Source: Chloroflexota bacterium (GTDB lineage Bacteria; Chloroflexota; Anaerolineae; Anaerolineales; DRKV01). From it: a DNA stretch of 5,358 nt. A program made the translations under genes and the position numbers. The stretch is taken from contig DRKV01000340.1 of NCBI GenBank assembly GCA_011051635.1, positions 1-5,358 on the forward strand, in the 5' to 3' direction. Below are positions 4,956 to 5,358 of the stretch, piece by piece (within the stretch, counting starts at the first letter, position 1; each line of letters opens with the position of its first letter). The notes below the pieces were generated by a model, which saw only the letters and a list, made by a program, of their open reading frames with translations, did no database searches and was not told where the DNA came from.

Positions 4956-4990
4956 CAGACTTCGGAGGTCCCGTAGACATCCGAAGTCTG
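4956..4990. repeat. 15-bp near-perfect inverted repeat just after the terminator
   Basis: CAGACTTCGGAGGTC (4956-4970) pairs with GACATCCGAAGTCTG (4976-4990) with one mismatch (4967 against 4979) around the loop CCGTA. It starts six bases after the terminator's T-rich tail and is not followed by T residues, so it is unlikely to be a second terminator on the + strand. It looks like a dispersed palindromic element. Confidence 0.8.
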
Positions 4991-5130
4991 AGGGCGCTCA
5001 AGAAGTCGTCAAAGGAACGCTGATTGGTACGGAGAAGGGCGTGGCGGCAACGGCTGTTGCCTTTGCGGGGGACTGGACCCCTTGCCCGTAAGGAAGATGC
5101 GCCCGCCGTCGTTCCGCAAAACGCGAGCGC

Positions 5131-5167
5131 CCAGACCTGGCGGGTCTGCGAGACTCGTCAGGTCTGG
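5131..5167 (+). repeat. 17-bp hairpin-forming inverted repeat
   Basis: CCAGACCTGGCGGGTCT (5131-5147) pairs along its full length with AGACTCGTCAGGTCTGG (5151-5167) around the 3-base loop GCG, using two G-U pairs (5140/5158 and 5143/5155). The G-U pairs favour a hairpin in the + strand transcript. An outer stem, GAGCGC (5125-5130) with GCGCTC (5176-5181), extends it past an 8-base bulge. AGACCTG...CAGGTCT palindromes are, as I recall, common dispersed elements in Chloroflexota. No T tract follows. Confidence 0.8.
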
Positions 5168-5219
5168 AGGGGAAAGCGCTCCAGAAATTGCCGATGCCGC
5201 TCGCTACCGAAAAATCGGG

Positions 5220-5225
5220 TAGAAT
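5220..5225 (+). promoter_or_regulatory. Possible -10 box TAGAAT upstream of the terminal lipoprotein gene
   Basis: TAGAAT matches the -10 consensus at five of six bases and would give a leader of about 50 bases before the ATG at 5281. No acceptable -35 hexamer is seen at 16-18 bp spacing, so support is weak. Confidence 0.35.
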
Positions 5226-5280
5226 GAAGGCATCGGGTGTCAAAAGGCCAAAGCGCCGGTTTTTGCGGGAACACCAGCCA

Positions 5281-5358
5281 ATGCGACCCTCAGATTTGTG
5301 GATACTGCTTGTTACGCTCGCCCTGGGCGCTTGCACGCCCGCGACCGGGATGCCGCCC
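5281..5358 (+). CDS. Start of a lipoprotein gene, truncated by the window end
   Basis: The 26 visible codons give a lipoprotein signal peptide: a short N-terminus (MRPSD), a hydrophobic core (LWILLVTLALG), and the lipobox LGAC with Cys18 as the predicted lipidated residue. A Thr/Pro/Ala/Gly tether (TPATGMPP) follows, like that of the lipoprotein at 2173. A weak purine stretch, GGGA (5267-5270), lies ten bases upstream as a possible ribosome site. Another forward frame is also open from a GTG at 5237, but it lacks any signal-peptide character. The downstream domains, and so the function, are outside the window. Confidence 0.75.
   Translation, partial: MRPSDLWILLVTLALGACTPATGMPP

Larger units (their letters stand above)
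4991..5280. other. Intergenic stretch with no convincing gene
   Basis: Together with the terminator and inverted repeat before it, this makes 391 bp without a gene. Short open frames occur but lack good starts, ribosome sites or recognisable protein patterns. The region holds a minor hairpin GGCAAC/GTTGCC (5046-5061), the long hairpin at 5131-5167 with an outer 6-bp stem (5125-5130 with 5176-5181), and a possible -10 box at 5220. It probably contains the promoter and leader of the lipoprotein gene at 5281. Confidence 0.65.

Noticed and set aside
5002..5091. Open stretch ending at TAA 5089-5091 with protein-like sequence (EVVKGTLIGTEKGVAAT and on)
   Set aside because: The frame is open only from 4915 and has no ATG. 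The sole candidate start, GTG at 5041, would give 16 residues without a ribosome site. It may be a gene remnant but cannot be supported.
5204..5222. Imperfect hairpin CTACCGA / TCGGGTAG around an A-rich loop, overlapping the possible -10 box
   Set aside because: Only about five continuous base pairs. It is too weak to separate from chance.
5024..5227. 67-residue + strand open frame from a TTG
   Set aside because: It has no ribosome site and an Arg-rich translation with no pattern, and it runs through the hairpin element and the possible -10 box.

Overview
The window is high-GC DNA that looks like a chromosomal segment of a Chloroflexota bacterium, most probably an Anaerolineae-type lineage. 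The reasons are the secreted lipoprotein that combines a Thr/Pro-rich linker, an NBR1-type FW (Ig-like) domain and a concanavalin A-like domain, the sortase with a Thr/Pro-rich stalk, and the abundance of short dispersed-looking palindromes and GAC-phased tandem arrays. This placement is from recalled family patterns, not from a database search.

Layout, all on the + strand. Positions 2-169 are the 3' end of an unidentified gene. Positions 85-207 are a tandem array that switches from about 7-bp to exactly 8-bp units and ends three bases before the next start codon. Positions 211-1419 encode a WbuB-like GT4 glycosyltransferase. A 13-bp perfect palindrome lies at 1450-1477. Positions 1520-2110 encode a small membrane protein with an HExxH metalloprotease motif. 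A second, strictly 7-bp array (2087-2149) supplies the stop codon of that gene. Positions 2173-3681 encode a three-domain surface lipoprotein. A near-consensus -10 box places a promoter so close to the GTG start of the next gene (3700-4608, a membrane-anchored sortase) that its transcript is predicted to be leaderless. Positions 4656-4889 encode a small basic tail-anchored membrane protein, followed by a clear intrinsic terminator (4914-4950). The rest is a 391-bp gene-free stretch (4890-5280) with two further long hairpins and a possible -10 box. A new lipoprotein gene starts at 5281 and runs off the end.

Functionally the genes share a cell-envelope theme: sugar transfer to envelope or exported glycans, an intramembrane-type protease, a surface lipoprotein with probable carbohydrate- or protein-binding modules, and a sortase. 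No LPxTG-like sorting signal is visible here, so the sortase substrate is elsewhere. The most unusual signals are the two GAC-phased arrays. Both overlap the 3' ends of genes, both place stop codons in all three forward frames, and one directly forms the upstream region of a gene that has no Shine-Dalgarno site. The next most unusual are the predicted leaderless sortase and the three unrelated long palindromes.
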